A stretch of 64,000 nucleotides of DNA from Streptomyces longispororuber (GCF_014656095.1 NZ_BNBT01000032.1:1-64000); one strand, 5' to 3'. Positions 49,394-58,449 are shown, numbered from the stretch's first letter. Notes: generated by a model not told the origin, from the letters alone. Program-made: numbers and translations.

Positions 49394-50431
49394 ATGACGA
49401 TGACGGAGGGGCACGGGGTGGGGAAGCAGCGAGCAGGGTGGCGGCCAGACCGGCTGCGCGAGCAGCGGGAGGCTCACGGCCTGACCCTGGAGAAGGCCGG
49501 AGAGCGGCTACGAGAGGTCGCTGAACAGGCCAATCTGAAGGGGATCCCGGCCGCGAATCCGCAGACTCTTTGGCAGCATGAGCAGGGCGAGGTCTATCCC
49601 GGGCCCCACTACCGCCGTGCTTACTGCCTCCTGTACCGGGCCACCGAGCCCGACCTCGGCTTCCGAGCCGCCCTGCCCGGCGAGGAAACGTCCTTCAAGC
49701 TCACGCCGATGGACGACCGCCTCAACGGCTCGCACGTCTTGGCGGTTGAGCGAGCCATTCACCGCATAGCGCCGGGCTCCGACGAAGCCGACCACTTCGA
49801 CTTGCAGCAACGGATCATCGACGCGTGGAAGCGCCGGCACACGGGCGGCGACCCCCACCGTCCCGTACTCATCCTGGTCGGTGGCTTCGCCGGCAGCGGC
49901 AAGACCGAGCTCGCCCGCTTCTTCGTTCAGCTCACTGGCTGGCCGCTGCTCGACAAGGATCCGCTGACCCGCCCGCTCGTGGAGCGTCTCCTGGTCGCGC
50001 TGGGCGGCGATGCGAACGACCGGCACACCGAGCTCTACCGCGAAAAGGTCCGGCCCGTGGAGTACGACTGCCTGATGCAGTCGGCTATGGCCAACATCCG
50101 GTGCGGCATCTCCACCGTGCTGACCGCCCCGTTCATCTCCGAGATGACGGACCCGGCCTGGATGCAGCGCCTGTCCAACCGCGCGGGTGCGATGGGTGTC
50201 GACGTCTTCCCGGTGTGGGTGCTCTGCGACGAAGAGTCGATGCGCGAGTACATCGGATTCCGCTCAGCTGCCCGGGACGCCTGGAAGCTCCAGCGATGGG
50301 ACGAGTACATGGCCACGATCGACCTCGAGCTGCGCCCGGCGGTGCCGCACCTGGTCGTCGACAACCGGCTGGGAACCGCAGTCACACTCGCGGACCAGGC
50401 CCGGCAGGCGATGGGAGCGATGTACGCATGA
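49394..50431 (+). CDS. XRE-fused AAA/P-loop kinase
   Basis: 345 residues. Residues 15-100 are an XRE-type helix-turn-helix ending in TEPDLGFRAALPGE, the tail seen in Streptomyces XRE proteins. A P-loop GGFAGSGKT lies near 156-164, then LLDKDPLTRPLVERLLVALG and HTELYREKVRPVEYDCLMQS, resembling small-molecule or zeta-toxin-like kinases. The fusion of a DNA-binding module to a kinase is common in Streptomyces but its substrate is unknown. Its stop overlaps the next start. Confidence 0.75.
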   Translation: MTMTEGHGVGKQRAGWRPDRLREQREAHGLTLEKAGERLREVAEQANLKGIPAANPQTLWQHEQGEVYPGPHYRRAYCLLYRATEPDLGFRAALPGEETSFKLTPMDDRLNGSHVLAVERAIHRIAPGSDEADHFDLQQRIIDAWKRRHTGGDPHRPVLILVGGFAGSGKTELARFFVQLTGWPLLDKDPLTRPLVERLLVALGGDANDRHTELYREKVRPVEYDCLMQSAMANIRCGISTVLTAPFISEMTDPAWMQRLSNRAGAMGVDVFPVWVLCDEESMREYIGFRSAARDAWKLQRWDEYMATIDLELRPAVPHLVVDNRLGTAVTLADQARQAMGAMYA

Positions 50432-50997
50432 TCCCGAAGCAGGGCGTGCTGCTGTATGGTCCACCAGCCGCCGGGAAGGACACCATCACCGCGGCCCTCA
50501 CCGAGTTGAGCCCGCGGTACGCGCAGTTCGCGCGGCTCAAGGTGGGAACAGGCAAGTCGGCCGGCTATCGGATGGGCACGGCGGAGCAGCTGCGCAAGCT
50601 GAAGGCCGCAGGCGGCGTCGTCTACGCGAACCACCGGTATGGCAACACGTACGTGATCGACGCGCCCGGCCTGGACGCGGCGTTTGAGTCCGGGGTACCG
50701 GTGGTGCACCTCGGGCAGGTCGAGGGCATCCGGGCCCTGGTCGGCGGCTACCCGGCGGAGTGGTCGGTGGTGCAGCTGTGGTGCCCGCGCGATGTGACCG
50801 AGCAGCGCTCGGCGGGGCGCGGCGACCGCGACACCGCGGCGCGCCTGGCGGCGTGGGATGCAACACGCGAGGACCTGGACAGGCACCAAGGCATGGTCTG
50901 GGACCTGACGGTAGACACCACGGCGGTGTCGCCGCAGGACGCGGCGCAGCTCATTGACCAGCTGCTGGCGCAGCGGGCGGGAGCGGCGACGGCGTGA
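50428..50997 (+). CDS. Guanylate-kinase-like P-loop protein
   Basis: 189 residues, ATGA overlap with the upstream kinase. Walker A GPPAAGKDT near 10-18, then an acceptor region YANHRYGNTYVIDAPGLDAA as in guanylate-kinase-type proteins, and an Arg-rich lid (RSAGRGDRDTAARLAAWDAT). Probably phosphorylates a nucleotide or nucleoside. Coupling to the XRE-kinase suggests one pathway or complex; no product can be named. Confidence 0.75.
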   Translation: MIPKQGVLLYGPPAAGKDTITAALTELSPRYAQFARLKVGTGKSAGYRMGTAEQLRKLKAAGGVVYANHRYGNTYVIDAPGLDAAFESGVPVVHLGQVEGIRALVGGYPAEWSVVQLWCPRDVTEQRSAGRGDRDTAARLAAWDATREDLDRHQGMVWDLTVDTTAVSPQDAAQLIDQLLAQRAGAATA

Positions 50998-51004
50998 GCG
51001 CGGG

Positions 51005-51844
51005 CTACGGCTGGGCGAGTCGGTCCAGGGCGTCGGTGAGCGTAAGTTCACTGGCGTCCTTGACGTCGTCCCACCGTGCCAGCGTGGACGCGGCCGCGCG
51101 CAGCATCTCCGGCGGCAGGCCGGCAGCCGCGAGGGCGTCGGCAGCTTCCTCCAGCTCCGGGCCCCAGCGCCAGGCGCGCTCCGCAGTCTTGGTTACGTAC
51201 TGCGGCTCGGCGAGATACGAGTCGGTGCGTCGGGAGGCAACCTCGATGAGCTCTTGGTCGACTCCGTGCTCCCGTGCCATGCCGACCGCGAGCGCCACCA
51301 GCACCCGGCTGGTCTTCTGGAACGACGCGTACGCCAGCTTCAGTGCGGACGCCTTCCCGACCTGCGTGCCCAGCGCCGCGGTTTGGACGGCGGTGCCCGC
51401 GAACAGTGCCTCGATCCGCTCGGTCGCGGAGGCCGCGCCGGACAGGTACAGGGTCGGCGTCTTGCCGCCGACCGGCGGGGAGCCGACGACGCCGCCGTCC
51501 ACGACGTCCGCGTCCGGCTCGAGCAGCGCGGCGATCCGCTGCGCCCGCTCGGGATTGATGGCGTTCGCCTCCACGTACACGCCATCGAATGGGTGCCCGG
51601 CGACGTCGCGAGCCAGGTCCTCGGCAGCGGCTGGCGGGCAAAGGCTGATGACGATGTCACTGCGGTCCAGCAGCTCGGCCAGCGTGGCCACGGACGTCAG
51701 CCCGAACTGGGCGGCGCGCTCCACGGACGCAGGGCTGCGCCCGGCCTCACACCACAGGACCGCGGCCGCGTTGGTCGCGGCGCAGGCGGCAACGGCGGCG
51801 CCCATGCGGCCAGGGTGGAGAATGCCGACGGTCGGCTGGTCCAC
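51005..51844 (-). CDS. NAD(P)-binding 6PGDH-like protein (DUF1932 type)
   Basis: 279 residues from GTG. The Rossmann motif GILHPGRMGAAVA is at the N-terminus, followed by DIVISLCPPAAAEDLARDVA and VYVEANAINPERAQRIA, as in beta-hydroxyacid dehydrogenases. The C-terminal part (SALKLAYASFQKTSRVLVAL) fits DUF1932, the phosphogluconate-dehydrogenase-like C-terminus. The normal catalytic Lys appears as LGTQVGKASALKLAY. Substrate unknown. The HAD gene is directly upstream on the same strand; a metabolic pair with the kinases on the opposite strand is possible. Confidence 0.8.
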   Translation of the reverse strand: MDQPTVGILHPGRMGAAVAACAATNAAAVLWCEAGRSPASVERAAQFGLTSVATLAELLDRSDIVISLCPPAAAEDLARDVAGHPFDGVYVEANAINPERAQRIAALLEPDADVVDGGVVGSPPVGGKTPTLYLSGAASATERIEALFAGTAVQTAALGTQVGKASALKLAYASFQKTSRVLVALAVGMAREHGVDQELIEVASRRTDSYLAEPQYVTKTAERAWRWGPELEEAADALAAAGLPPEMLRAAASTLARWDDVKDASELTLTDALDRLAQP

Positions 51845-51848
51845 GGTG

Positions 51849-52499
51849 TCACTCCGAGGTCTCGGTGAGCAGGATGGTGATGGCGTCGGTGACGTCGTCG
51901 ACAGCATGGTGCGCGGCGCGGAGTCCGTCGGGCCAGGGCCGACCGCGCAGCCAGATGGTGCGCAGACCGGCCTGGTGACCGCCGCCGATGTCTCCGGCCG
52001 GGTTGTCACCGACCATCCAGCCACTGTCCTCGAGGCTGACCCCGCACCGGACGGCTGCGAGTTCAAAGAGACGCCGGTCCGGCTTGCGGATCTCCAGGTC
52101 ACCCGAGACGGCAACGCCGTCGACCAGGGAGGCGAGGCCGGTCGCGGCCAGTTTCGTGCGCTGAATGTCACCGGCCCCGTTGGTGATAACACCGATCGTC
52201 CACGCCGCCGCGCGCAGACGGGCCAGGCCCTCGAGGACCTCGGGGCGGCAGGTGACGGCGGCCGCCATGAGGTCGACGTACTCCTGCCACAACTGCTCGG
52301 CTGGCACCGCCAGTTCGCAGGCTCTCTTCAGCCGGACGAAGTCGCGCGGGTTCGCGCGGTCGGCCAGGTCGGCGCGCAGTCGCTGTTCAACGTCCTTGTC
52401 GAAGTCGTGCGCGCGGCACAGCTCGGTGATGGCATCACTCAGGGCGGTCTGCCGGTCGACAAGCGTGCCGTCCAGGTCGAAGAGCACGAATCGGGCCAC
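51849..52499 (-). CDS. HAD-superfamily phosphatase
   Basis: 216 residues from GTG 52499. All four HAD motifs are present: FDLDGTLVDR (I), ITNGAGD (II), the lysine of EIRKPDRRLF (III) and MVGDNPAGDI (IV). A four-helix cap lies between I and II. This is a phosphoglycolate- or nucleotide-phosphatase-like C1 type. It sits four bases upstream of the dehydrogenase gene. Confidence 0.88.
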   Translation of the reverse strand: MARFVLFDLDGTLVDRQTALSDAITELCRAHDFDKDVEQRLRADLADRANPRDFVRLKRACELAVPAEQLWQEYVDLMAAAVTCRPEVLEGLARLRAAAWTIGVITNGAGDIQRTKLAATGLASLVDGVAVSGDLEIRKPDRRLFELAAVRCGVSLEDSGWMVGDNPAGDIGGGHQAGLRTIWLRGRPWPDGLRAAHHAVDDVTDAITILLTETSE

Positions 52500-52583
52500 G
52501 GGCCAGAACCGTACCGGGTGCCGCGCGACCGCGGCGCACCGCGTCGCCGCCCGGGGGCCCATAGCCGAGGCCATGCTCGCGCG

Positions 52584-53273
52584 CTACGAGCAGGTGCTGG
52601 GGGAGGCTGCGGCGGAGAACGGGTGTGCCAGATGGACGGGGGCGTCGTGCCGCGGCCTGCTCGGGGTGTCGGTGGTGCGCTGTTGTGGCGTGGTGCCGGC
52701 GTGTCTGGGTGTGAGGGCGGCGAGTGCGGCCTGGAGGGTGGGCTCGGCGGGGCTCCAGCCTGGCGGGATGGTGAGGCGGAGGCGTTGGTGCGGCTCGGCG
52801 CCGACGCGGCGGGGTTTGCAGTCGAGGACGGGTACAAGGCCTCGCGTCGGGCTGTGCAGCAGGACGGGCTTGCCCGCGCTGACGGTGTGGATGAGCTCCT
52901 GCCGAGCAATGGGGCCGAGGGTCTGCTCGCGGGGGTCGCGGCGGCGGTCTCGGTGGAGGCCGATGACGACGAGGCTGTCGAAGGTGTCGGCCGTGGCTGC
53001 CCACTGCTCGAAGTAGTCGACCGCCGGGTCGAAGACGTCCCGGTACTGGACGAGCTCGATTCCGTCGGGGAGTTCGTCGCGGATGCGGTCGACGCGGTGC
53101 GGCCAGGTGGGGCGGTCCTGGACGGCGGGTGGGGCGCTGAGGTAGATGCGGACGGGCTGGCCGGCGGGGCGTGCGGCGGCGAGCTGGCGCATGCCGGTGA
53201 CGTACGCGCGGCGGCGGGAGGGCTGGGCGTAGCTCGTGGCCAGCTGGTCGGGCGTTTGCATGGTGATCATCAT
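52584..53273 (-). CDS. Hypothetical protein with deoxyribosyltransferase/TIR-like core
   Basis: 229 residues; start at ATG 53273 or the ATG at 53261. Core strands VRIYLSAPP, LPDGIELVQYRDVF and FDSLVVIGLHRDRRRDPREQ have the order of nucleoside 2-deoxyribosyltransferase- or TIR-like flavodoxin folds (start strand, then a strand with G in L.VIG, then E/R helices), but no catalytic glutamate can be assigned safely. The C-terminus is disordered. It reads toward the HAD and dehydrogenase pair and could be part of the same operon. Low certainty on fold. Confidence 0.5.
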   Translation of the reverse strand: MMITMQTPDQLATSYAQPSRRRAYVTGMRQLAAARPAGQPVRIYLSAPPAVQDRPTWPHRVDRIRDELPDGIELVQYRDVFDPAVDYFEQWAATADTFDSLVVIGLHRDRRRDPREQTLGPIARQELIHTVSAGKPVLLHSPTRGLVPVLDCKPRRVGAEPHQRLRLTIPPGWSPAEPTLQAALAALTPRHAGTTPQQRTTDTPSRPRHDAPVHLAHPFSAAASPSTCS

Positions 53274-53433
53274 GCCGTGGGTGGGTGTCGGGTGGCGTGG
53301 TGGCCCGGTCGTGTGGTGGAGCTGTCGGTGTGTCAACTGTGCCCGACGGGGCGGCGACACGGTATGGGGCGGCGTGCGCCTGGCGGGCGCTGCGGGGGTA
53401 AGGTGATCTCGCATATCCCCCATACAGATCTAT

Positions 53434-53462
53434 GCCCCGTGACCTTAGGCAAGCCACGGGGC
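53434..53462 (+). promoter_or_regulatory. Leader hairpin upstream of small gene
   Basis: GCCCCGTG and CACGGGGC pair around a 13-base loop (ACCTTAGGCAAGC), 37 bases before the ATG of the small gene at 53499 and just before CCTATAAGGACAAGGAAGG. Could be a structured 5' leader or attenuator. Confidence 0.35.
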
Positions 53463-53498
53463 AATCGCGCGACCTATAAGGACAAGGAAGGTCACGTC

Positions 53499-53669
53499 AT
53501 GGGTCAGGGTACCCGTACTCTCCGACAGGCATTCGCCGAGGCACCCCCGGCCGTGGCAGCGATGACGTGTGCGTCGCTCCGGCTGGCGGGTGCCTGTGCT
53601 GTTTCTCGACTTCCGTGCCGGTCCGGGCGCGGGTATGCCTCGGCCCCCGAGGGGGTCGAGATGAGGTAG
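53499..53669 (+). CDS. Small protein with structured leader (56 aa)
   Basis: ATG follows AAGGAAGG at about ten bases. Product MGQGTRTLRQAFAEAPPAVA then AMTCASLRLAGACAVSRLPC. Two Cys pairs and an Arg-rich tail; no recognised family. A good terminator hairpin 9 bases after the stop and the hairpin-bearing leader make a real transcription unit likely even though the protein cannot be named. Confidence 0.45.
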   Translation: MGQGTRTLRQAFAEAPPAVAAMTCASLRLAGACAVSRLPCRSGRGYASAPEGVEMR

Positions 53670-53677
53670 TGGATGCG

Positions 53678-53697
53678 GGGCGGCCTATCTGCCGCCC
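53678..53697 (+). terminator. 7-bp perfect hairpin
   Basis: GGGCGGC-CTATCT-GCCGCCC starts nine bases after the stop of the small gene at 53669. Confidence 0.6.
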
Positions 53698-53699
53698 GG

Positions 53700-54529
53700 G
53701 CCCGGCCCCTCGGTGATGCCAGTCACCTGGGCTCGGCGCCCTTCAAGTCTCCGGTTCCGGCCTGCCAGGGCCCCCCGGAGGAGTCGTCCGCCCCGGTGCC
53801 ACCGGCTGCGGACGGTTCAACTTTTTCGTTCGGTTCCGGTCGAACGCGAAGCCCGCGCGGGGCTTCGTCGTGCTATCGAGGCTCCGCCGCGACAACAGGA
53901 GCCAGTTTGCCGTACCGCCAGGCCTTTTTCCAGCCCACTTGTGCCCGTTTGGCCCATATTTGGGTGTGTGTAGCGGGTCACTCTGCCCTCGGTGCGCGGG
54001 CAACTCGTCGCGTTGGGGCGCCTTGTTGCCCTGCCGCGGTCGTGTCGCGGACGCGGGCGGAAGGCGGGGAGAGCCCACGGCGCAGACCCGGTCCGCAGGC
54101 TGTTCCAGTCTCGGACCCAGGCGCTGCCCCTCCTGCGCCCGGCGGCGGGGAGCCGGGGGCTGCTGTCGGCTCCGCCGCCGGTCTCCCCGGTTCTGCCGCC
54201 GGCCGGCGGGTGCTGCCCGGCTCATACACGAGGCGGCGCGACGTGGACGAAGCCGGCGGCTGTCGGGTTGTGCGCGCCATCCCGCCAGCCGGGACGGGTT
54301 CGGGATTCGTATCGCACCGTGCGGGAGCCTCGGGGGTGATCGCGGCTGAGCGATCTCTGTCCACAGGCCGTCCGGTGCAGGGTCGGCAGATGGATGACGA
54401 GACGCGGGCCCTGGCCGCTCCCCACGGGGGTGTCCGTTTTGGCGTGTACACCGGCCCGATGGCGACACAGACGTTGCTGAGATGTTCGGCCCTTGCGGTG
54501 TCTACCGCTCCTGCCAAGGTGGTGGGCCG
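53700..54529. other. Non-coding region upstream of the winged-helix gene, possible origin
   Basis: About 830 bases without a convincing gene. A hairpin CGAAGCCC/GGGCTTCG lies at 53847-53866. A less GC-rich patch (CGTTTGGCCCATATTTGGGT) lies near 53946-53965 and holds CCCA...TGGG symmetry. Origins of Streptomyces plasmids often lie beside the replication gene, but no iteron array is visible. Confidence 0.35.
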
Positions 54530-56281
54530 GTGAGTGCTGTCGTGGGCTCGATGGTCGCGCCGGCGGGTGTGGTTCGTCGGCAGCGGGTGCGGGTGCCGAT
54601 GCGTCTGGTCTGGTCGCCGTACTACCAGGACGTGGCGCTGTCGGTGTACGTGAAGGTGAAGGCGCTGGCGTCGCGGCCGGAGGGCTGCCAGGCACGCACG
54701 GAGACGATCGGCTCGTATCTGGGGCTGTCGGTGGCGTCGGTGGAGCGCGGGATGACGCAGCTGCGTCGTCCGGGCCCGGACGGTGTGGTGGAGCTGCACT
54801 CGGAGCGCCGCACGCTGCCGGGCGGGACGGGGCAGTCGGCGGTACGCACGGTGCGGCCGATGTTGCGGGAGGAGGCGTTCGTGTGGCTGCCGGTGGCGGC
54901 CGCGGAGGACCTCACGCCCCGGCAGCTTCGGGTGTACGCGCTGGTGGCGTATGCGCAGGCGCAGGGGATTGCGTTGACGGAGGCGGAGCTCGCCTCGTGT
55001 CTGCGGCACCACTCGGGCAAGAAGGCCGGCGAGGCGCTGTCGGTGACGGCGGCGTCGGCGGTCGTGGACGAGGTGGAGGCGGCGTGCTGGATGACGGTGC
55101 AACGGCGCGCGGGTGTACGGGGCCGGAACCGGTACATCGCGCACGACCTTGCTCCGGAGGCCCGTACAGATGTCCCGGCCGACGGCTTCGGTGCTGCTGC
55201 TGAGGTGGCTGGGGCGGCTGTGGGCAGCGGTGCTGAGGGGGCGATCAGTTCCCAAGTTGGTGAGGGGTCGGGTTCCCCGGTTGGTGAGGGATCCCTCGCG
55301 AATAGGGAAGTACCTATGACTGACTCACCTGATGACGGACGCGCGTTCTTCTCACCCGCCGTAGGCGAGGTACAGGTGGGTAAGGCGGGTCGGCCTGTGG
55401 AAAACCCGGCCGGCGGTGACGCTGCGGCTGCCGCGGGCAAGGGTGGTCTCGCGCTTCGCGCGGGTGGACAGAACCAGCCCTCGCCCTCGAAGCCGAGGAA
55501 CCGCAGCAGCCGCAGCAAAGCCGGGGCCCGGTCGTACGACGGCCCGCGGCTGGCGATGAACGCGCACATCTACGCCGTGCTGGAGCCGGTCCACGTGCTG
55601 CTGGAGCAGGTGAACGTCTTCGTGGCGCGGAAGGTGGCCCGGGAGGTGGGCCGCCAGCTGCGCGAGGGGACCGCCCCGGAGCGGCTGCAGCACCGGCTGA
55701 CCGTCCGGCTGGCCAAGGTGTTGCTCTCCGACATCCGGGACCCGGGCCGCTGGCTGCTGGGGGTGGCCCTGCCCCGGTGGGGCTGCGGCTACCAGGACTG
55801 CGAGGCCGGTGTGGTCTGGCGGACCGGCGCTGCGTGCGAGATCTGCGCGGAGGTCGTCCAGGACAAGGCCGCCGCCCGGCAGCGCAAGCAGCGCCTCGCC
55901 CAGGGCCTGTGCCCCGAGCACAACACCCGTCCCGGCCCGCCGGGGCAGTGCGACACGTGCGAGCTGGACGACGCGATCGCCAGGCCGGCCCCGGCCGTGG
56001 TGGTTCAGCAGCGGGTGCCGGACGGTCCGCCGCGCGGTGACTGCGACGACTGCGGGGTGCGGATCCTGCTGACCGGCCGGGCCCTCGAGGACGGCCTGTG
56101 CAAGCTGTGCCGCGAGGAAGCCGCCACCCTGGCCGACGACCAGGCGCCGGTTTCCGGCGTGCGCGCGGAGCGGGCTTGCTCTGGCCGGGACGGGCAGGCG
56201 CCGTGCGGCCGCACGCCCCTGCCGAGCCGCAGCGTGTGCGCCCGCCACCGGGTCCAAGAGCTCGCCGGGGCAGTGGCCTGA
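54530..56281 (+). CDS. Winged-helix protein with zinc-ribbon tail, possible plasmid replication protein
   Basis: 583 residues from GTG 54530. The N-terminus (PMRLVWSPYYQDVALSVYVK, RTETIGSYLGLSVASVERGM) contains a winged helix of the type seen in plasmid replication and regulatory proteins, repeated in LTPRQLRVYALVAYAQAQGI. A disordered Gly/Ser region separates it from a helical block and a Cys-rich tail (CGYQDCEAGVVW...CEICAE, CDTCE, CDDCG, CKLC). Similar Streptomyces proteins continue for another 150-200 residues; that region seems to survive as the broken piece at 57837-58449. Origin-binding is inference. Confidence 0.7.
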   Translation: MSAVVGSMVAPAGVVRRQRVRVPMRLVWSPYYQDVALSVYVKVKALASRPEGCQARTETIGSYLGLSVASVERGMTQLRRPGPDGVVELHSERRTLPGGTGQSAVRTVRPMLREEAFVWLPVAAAEDLTPRQLRVYALVAYAQAQGIALTEAELASCLRHHSGKKAGEALSVTAASAVVDEVEAACWMTVQRRAGVRGRNRYIAHDLAPEARTDVPADGFGAAAEVAGAAVGSGAEGAISSQVGEGSGSPVGEGSLANREVPMTDSPDDGRAFFSPAVGEVQVGKAGRPVENPAGGDAAAAAGKGGLALRAGGQNQPSPSKPRNRSSRSKAGARSYDGPRLAMNAHIYAVLEPVHVLLEQVNVFVARKVAREVGRQLREGTAPERLQHRLTVRLAKVLLSDIRDPGRWLLGVALPRWGCGYQDCEAGVVWRTGAACEICAEVVQDKAAARQRKQRLAQGLCPEHNTRPGPPGQCDTCELDDAIARPAPAVVVQQRVPDGPPRGDCDDCGVRILLTGRALEDGLCKLCREEAATLADDQAPVSGVRAERACSGRDGQAPCGRTPLPSRSVCARHRVQELAGAVA

Positions 56282-56602
56282 TGTCCCCGGAGCGCCGTGA
56301 CTGCGGCTGCGCAACGCGGTCCCGTTGCTACTGGCGGACCCGTCGGTCGCCGGGCTGAAGGACGCCCCCAAGCTGGCGGCGGGGCTGGCAGCAGGGACCA
56401 TGGAGGTGGCGGCGCAGGCGGCGCTGACCCGGCTGGCGGGCATGCCGGAGCGCTGGCGCCCCCGTAGCCCAGGTCAGACTCGGGACGGGCCGGCTGCCGA
56501 GAATCGCCGACGGCGCCCTCGACGGCGACACGGCCGAGGTGGTAACCGAGTGAGGAGCAAGCCGGGCGGCATGGCCCTCGCGTACGGGGCCCTCCGGCCC
56601 AG
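56282..56602 (+). other. Short unassigned coding-like remnant
   Basis: A plus-strand frame open from 56301 (LRNAVPLLLADPSVAGLKDA, PKLAAGLAAGTMEVAAQAAL) has a good helical composition but no start before 56325 and no clear function. Probably a broken piece left by the adjacent insertion. Confidence 0.3.
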
Positions 56603-56890
56603 GTCTGGGCCGATCGCGGATACGCCAGCACCCTCGTCAACTGGGCCGACGAGCGTCTGAAAGGTCACTTTGCGGCCGGTGTCCCGGCCCAAGGGGGCCA
56701 AGGGCTTCGTCGTGGTCAAGCGCAGGTGGAAAGTGGAGCGGTCCATCAGCTGGTACATGCAGGCCCGACGCAACTCACGCGACTACGAACGCCTCATCCA
56801 GCACTCTGAGGCCCACATCAACTGGGCCTTCATCACTCTCATGACCCGCCGCCTCACCCGCTCCAACAAAGCCCAACAAGCCCTTGGACG
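56603..56890 (+). pseudogene. IS5-type transposase remnant, frameshifted
   Basis: One frame gives VWADRGYASTLVNWADERLK and, after a one-base shift near 56663, the next gives RPVSRPKGAKGFVVVKRRWK then VERSISWYMQARRNSRDYER and HSEAHINWAFITLMTRRLTR. These are the C-terminal DDE region (final Glu in VERS) of IS5-family transposases. The N-terminal half is missing and no terminal repeats are visible. Confidence 0.85.
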
Positions 56891-56917
56891 GCGCCGACCG
56901 CGAGGTCTGCCGTCCCC

Positions 56918-57493
56918 TTATCGGACACGGGCATGCAGATGCATGTCATGCCAGCCGTCTGCATGCAGCATGGCCTTGCGGCGGACGCCTTCTTGGGTGA
57001 ACCCGGCCTTTACTGCCACTCGGCAAGACGCCGGATTGGCGGCCGAGTGACCGAGTTCGAGGCGGTGGAAGCCCGCCTCGCCCAGCGCCCAGTCGGTCAC
57101 CGCCGTGACCGCGCGGGAACAGACACCGGAACCACGTGCTGAAGGCGCGGTCCAGTACGAGATCTCAGCCTGACCACCCATCAGGATCACCGACGAGAGG
57201 GAGACCCGGCCCAGCACTGTGTCGCTGTCATCGTCAACGACAGCCCAGTTCGCGCCCGTCTCGTCCTGCCAGCCTCGCTGCCATTTCTCGATCCACTCCT
57301 GAGCTTCTTCCTCAGAATCTGCCCGCCGATGATGCCATTGCTGGATCGCCGGGTCCTGGAAGACCTTCACCACGGCCGCGGCGTCCTTCGCCAGCCAGGG
57401 CCGCAGCAGCAACCCGCCTGCCACCGGCAATGACGGCTGAGCAGACCCAGCAAGACAACCAGCAGACATCAGCGGAGCGACCAAGACAGGCAT
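56918..57493 (-). CDS. GNAT-family N-acetyltransferase
   Basis: 191 residues. A core with LLLRPWLAKDAAAVVKVFQD, EISYWTAPSARGSGVCSRAV (the RxxGxG/A pyrophosphate-binding equivalent) and HRLELGHSAANPASCRVAVK plus AGFTQEGVRR is typical of RimJ/RimL-type acetyltransferases acting on protein termini or antibiotics. The first eight residues are weak, so M9 may be the true start. Its 3' end lies against the IS5-type remnant. Confidence 0.85.
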   Translation of the reverse strand: MPVLVAPLMSAGCLAGSAQPSLPVAGGLLLRPWLAKDAAAVVKVFQDPAIQQWHHRRADSEEEAQEWIEKWQRGWQDETGANWAVVDDDSDTVLGRVSLSSVILMGGQAEISYWTAPSARGSGVCSRAVTAVTDWALGEAGFHRLELGHSAANPASCRVAVKAGFTQEGVRRKAMLHADGWHDMHLHARVR

Positions 57494-57580
57494 AGCAACA
57501 TCATCTCAACTGGCGTCACGACGCAGACGAGCAGCCCCGGACTGCACTCAACTCAGTGCATCACACAAACAAAAAGGGAC

Positions 57581-57850
57581 TCAGGCCGCGGGCGGCTGGC
57601 TGGAGGGCGTGGCCTGATCGGCGGGCTGGTCCAACTGCTGCTGGCGGCGCCGCTGCTCGTTGCGGTGCGGTTCGACGCGCTGGGTGAACACCTTCAGCGC
57701 CTCGCCCTCGCGGCCGTTCCCGTACTCGCTGTACGGGCCGATGTCGAGCCGGACGGCGTTGGCCTCCTCCTCGATGGCGCCGGCGGCCCGTGCCGAGGCC
57801 GAAGCGTAGGCCGCCGTCGAGCGGGAGCGGGCGGCGGTGCGGCAGGCCGT
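57581..57850 (-). pseudogene. Gene fragment without a start
   Basis: A minus-strand frame, AAYASASARAAGAIEEEANA then VRLDIGPYSEYGNGREGEAL and KVFTQRVEPHRNEQRRRQQQ, has natural composition but no start codon; upstream it collides with the opposite-strand fragment at 57837. I read it as the surviving C-terminal end of a lost gene. Confidence 0.5.
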
Positions 57851-58449
57851 AGCGTGTGAGGACTGCGGTCGGGAACGGTCGGCCGGGCTGTGCGCGGCGT
57901 GCGGCCACCGGCGGCAGGTCGAGGCCCTGATCGGCGAGGCCGGTCTCCTCGCGGCCGCTGGGTCGGCCGACCCGACCGACCCGGTCGCCGTCGCGGCGTC
58001 GCCGCCGAGGTCCGTACGGCCATCGAGAACGCCATCGCCGCCGAGGGGGCCCAGTTCCAGAAGATCGCCGCCCCGGCGGCCCTGGAGGCAGCCGGCCCGG
58101 ACGCCGTCGCGCACAACGCGTTCCTGGCCTCCGAGAGCGCGGCCGCGGAGTACCGGCAGGAGGCCCTGGTGATGCTCGGCCGCGGCGAGGAAGCCCAGGC
58201 CGAGGCCCGCAAGGCGTACGCGACCGAGCTCGCCAAGCCCTGGCACCGGGCTCTGCCCGACAGCAACGATGCCCAGCGCGCCGCGACCGAGGCCGCCCCG
58301 CCGCGCGGGCACAGACCCGCACCGCCGAACACCTGCTCGCCGTGCGGCGGGAGCAGCTGCGCCGCGCCGGTCCGGCCCGCGCCGCGCTCGCAGCGCCTGC
58401 CCGAGCTCGCCGCCCGCTGGACGGCGAGATCCTGGAGGTGATCGCGTGA
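57837..58449 (+). pseudogene. Frameshifted C-terminal piece of a winged-helix/zinc protein
   Basis: Three frames must be joined: CEDCGRERSAGLCAACGHRR with QVEALIGEAGLLAA, then TAIENAIAAEGAQFQKIAAP with YRQEALVMLGRGEEAQAEAR, then RTAEHLLAVRREQLRRAG to the stop at 58449. The order and sequence resemble the tail of Streptomyces winged-helix zinc proteins such as the one at 54530. Two shifts (about 57995 and 58305) inactivate it. The following small frames start by overlapping this stop. Confidence 0.65.

Noticed and set aside
50994..53669. 891-residue plus-strand frame
   Set aside because: Antisense to the dehydrogenase, HAD and 52584 genes; only its final 56 codons look independently expressed.
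53743..54468. Minus-strand frame upstream of the winged-helix gene
   Set aside because: Arg/Pro-rich with no motif, typical of high-GC non-coding DNA.
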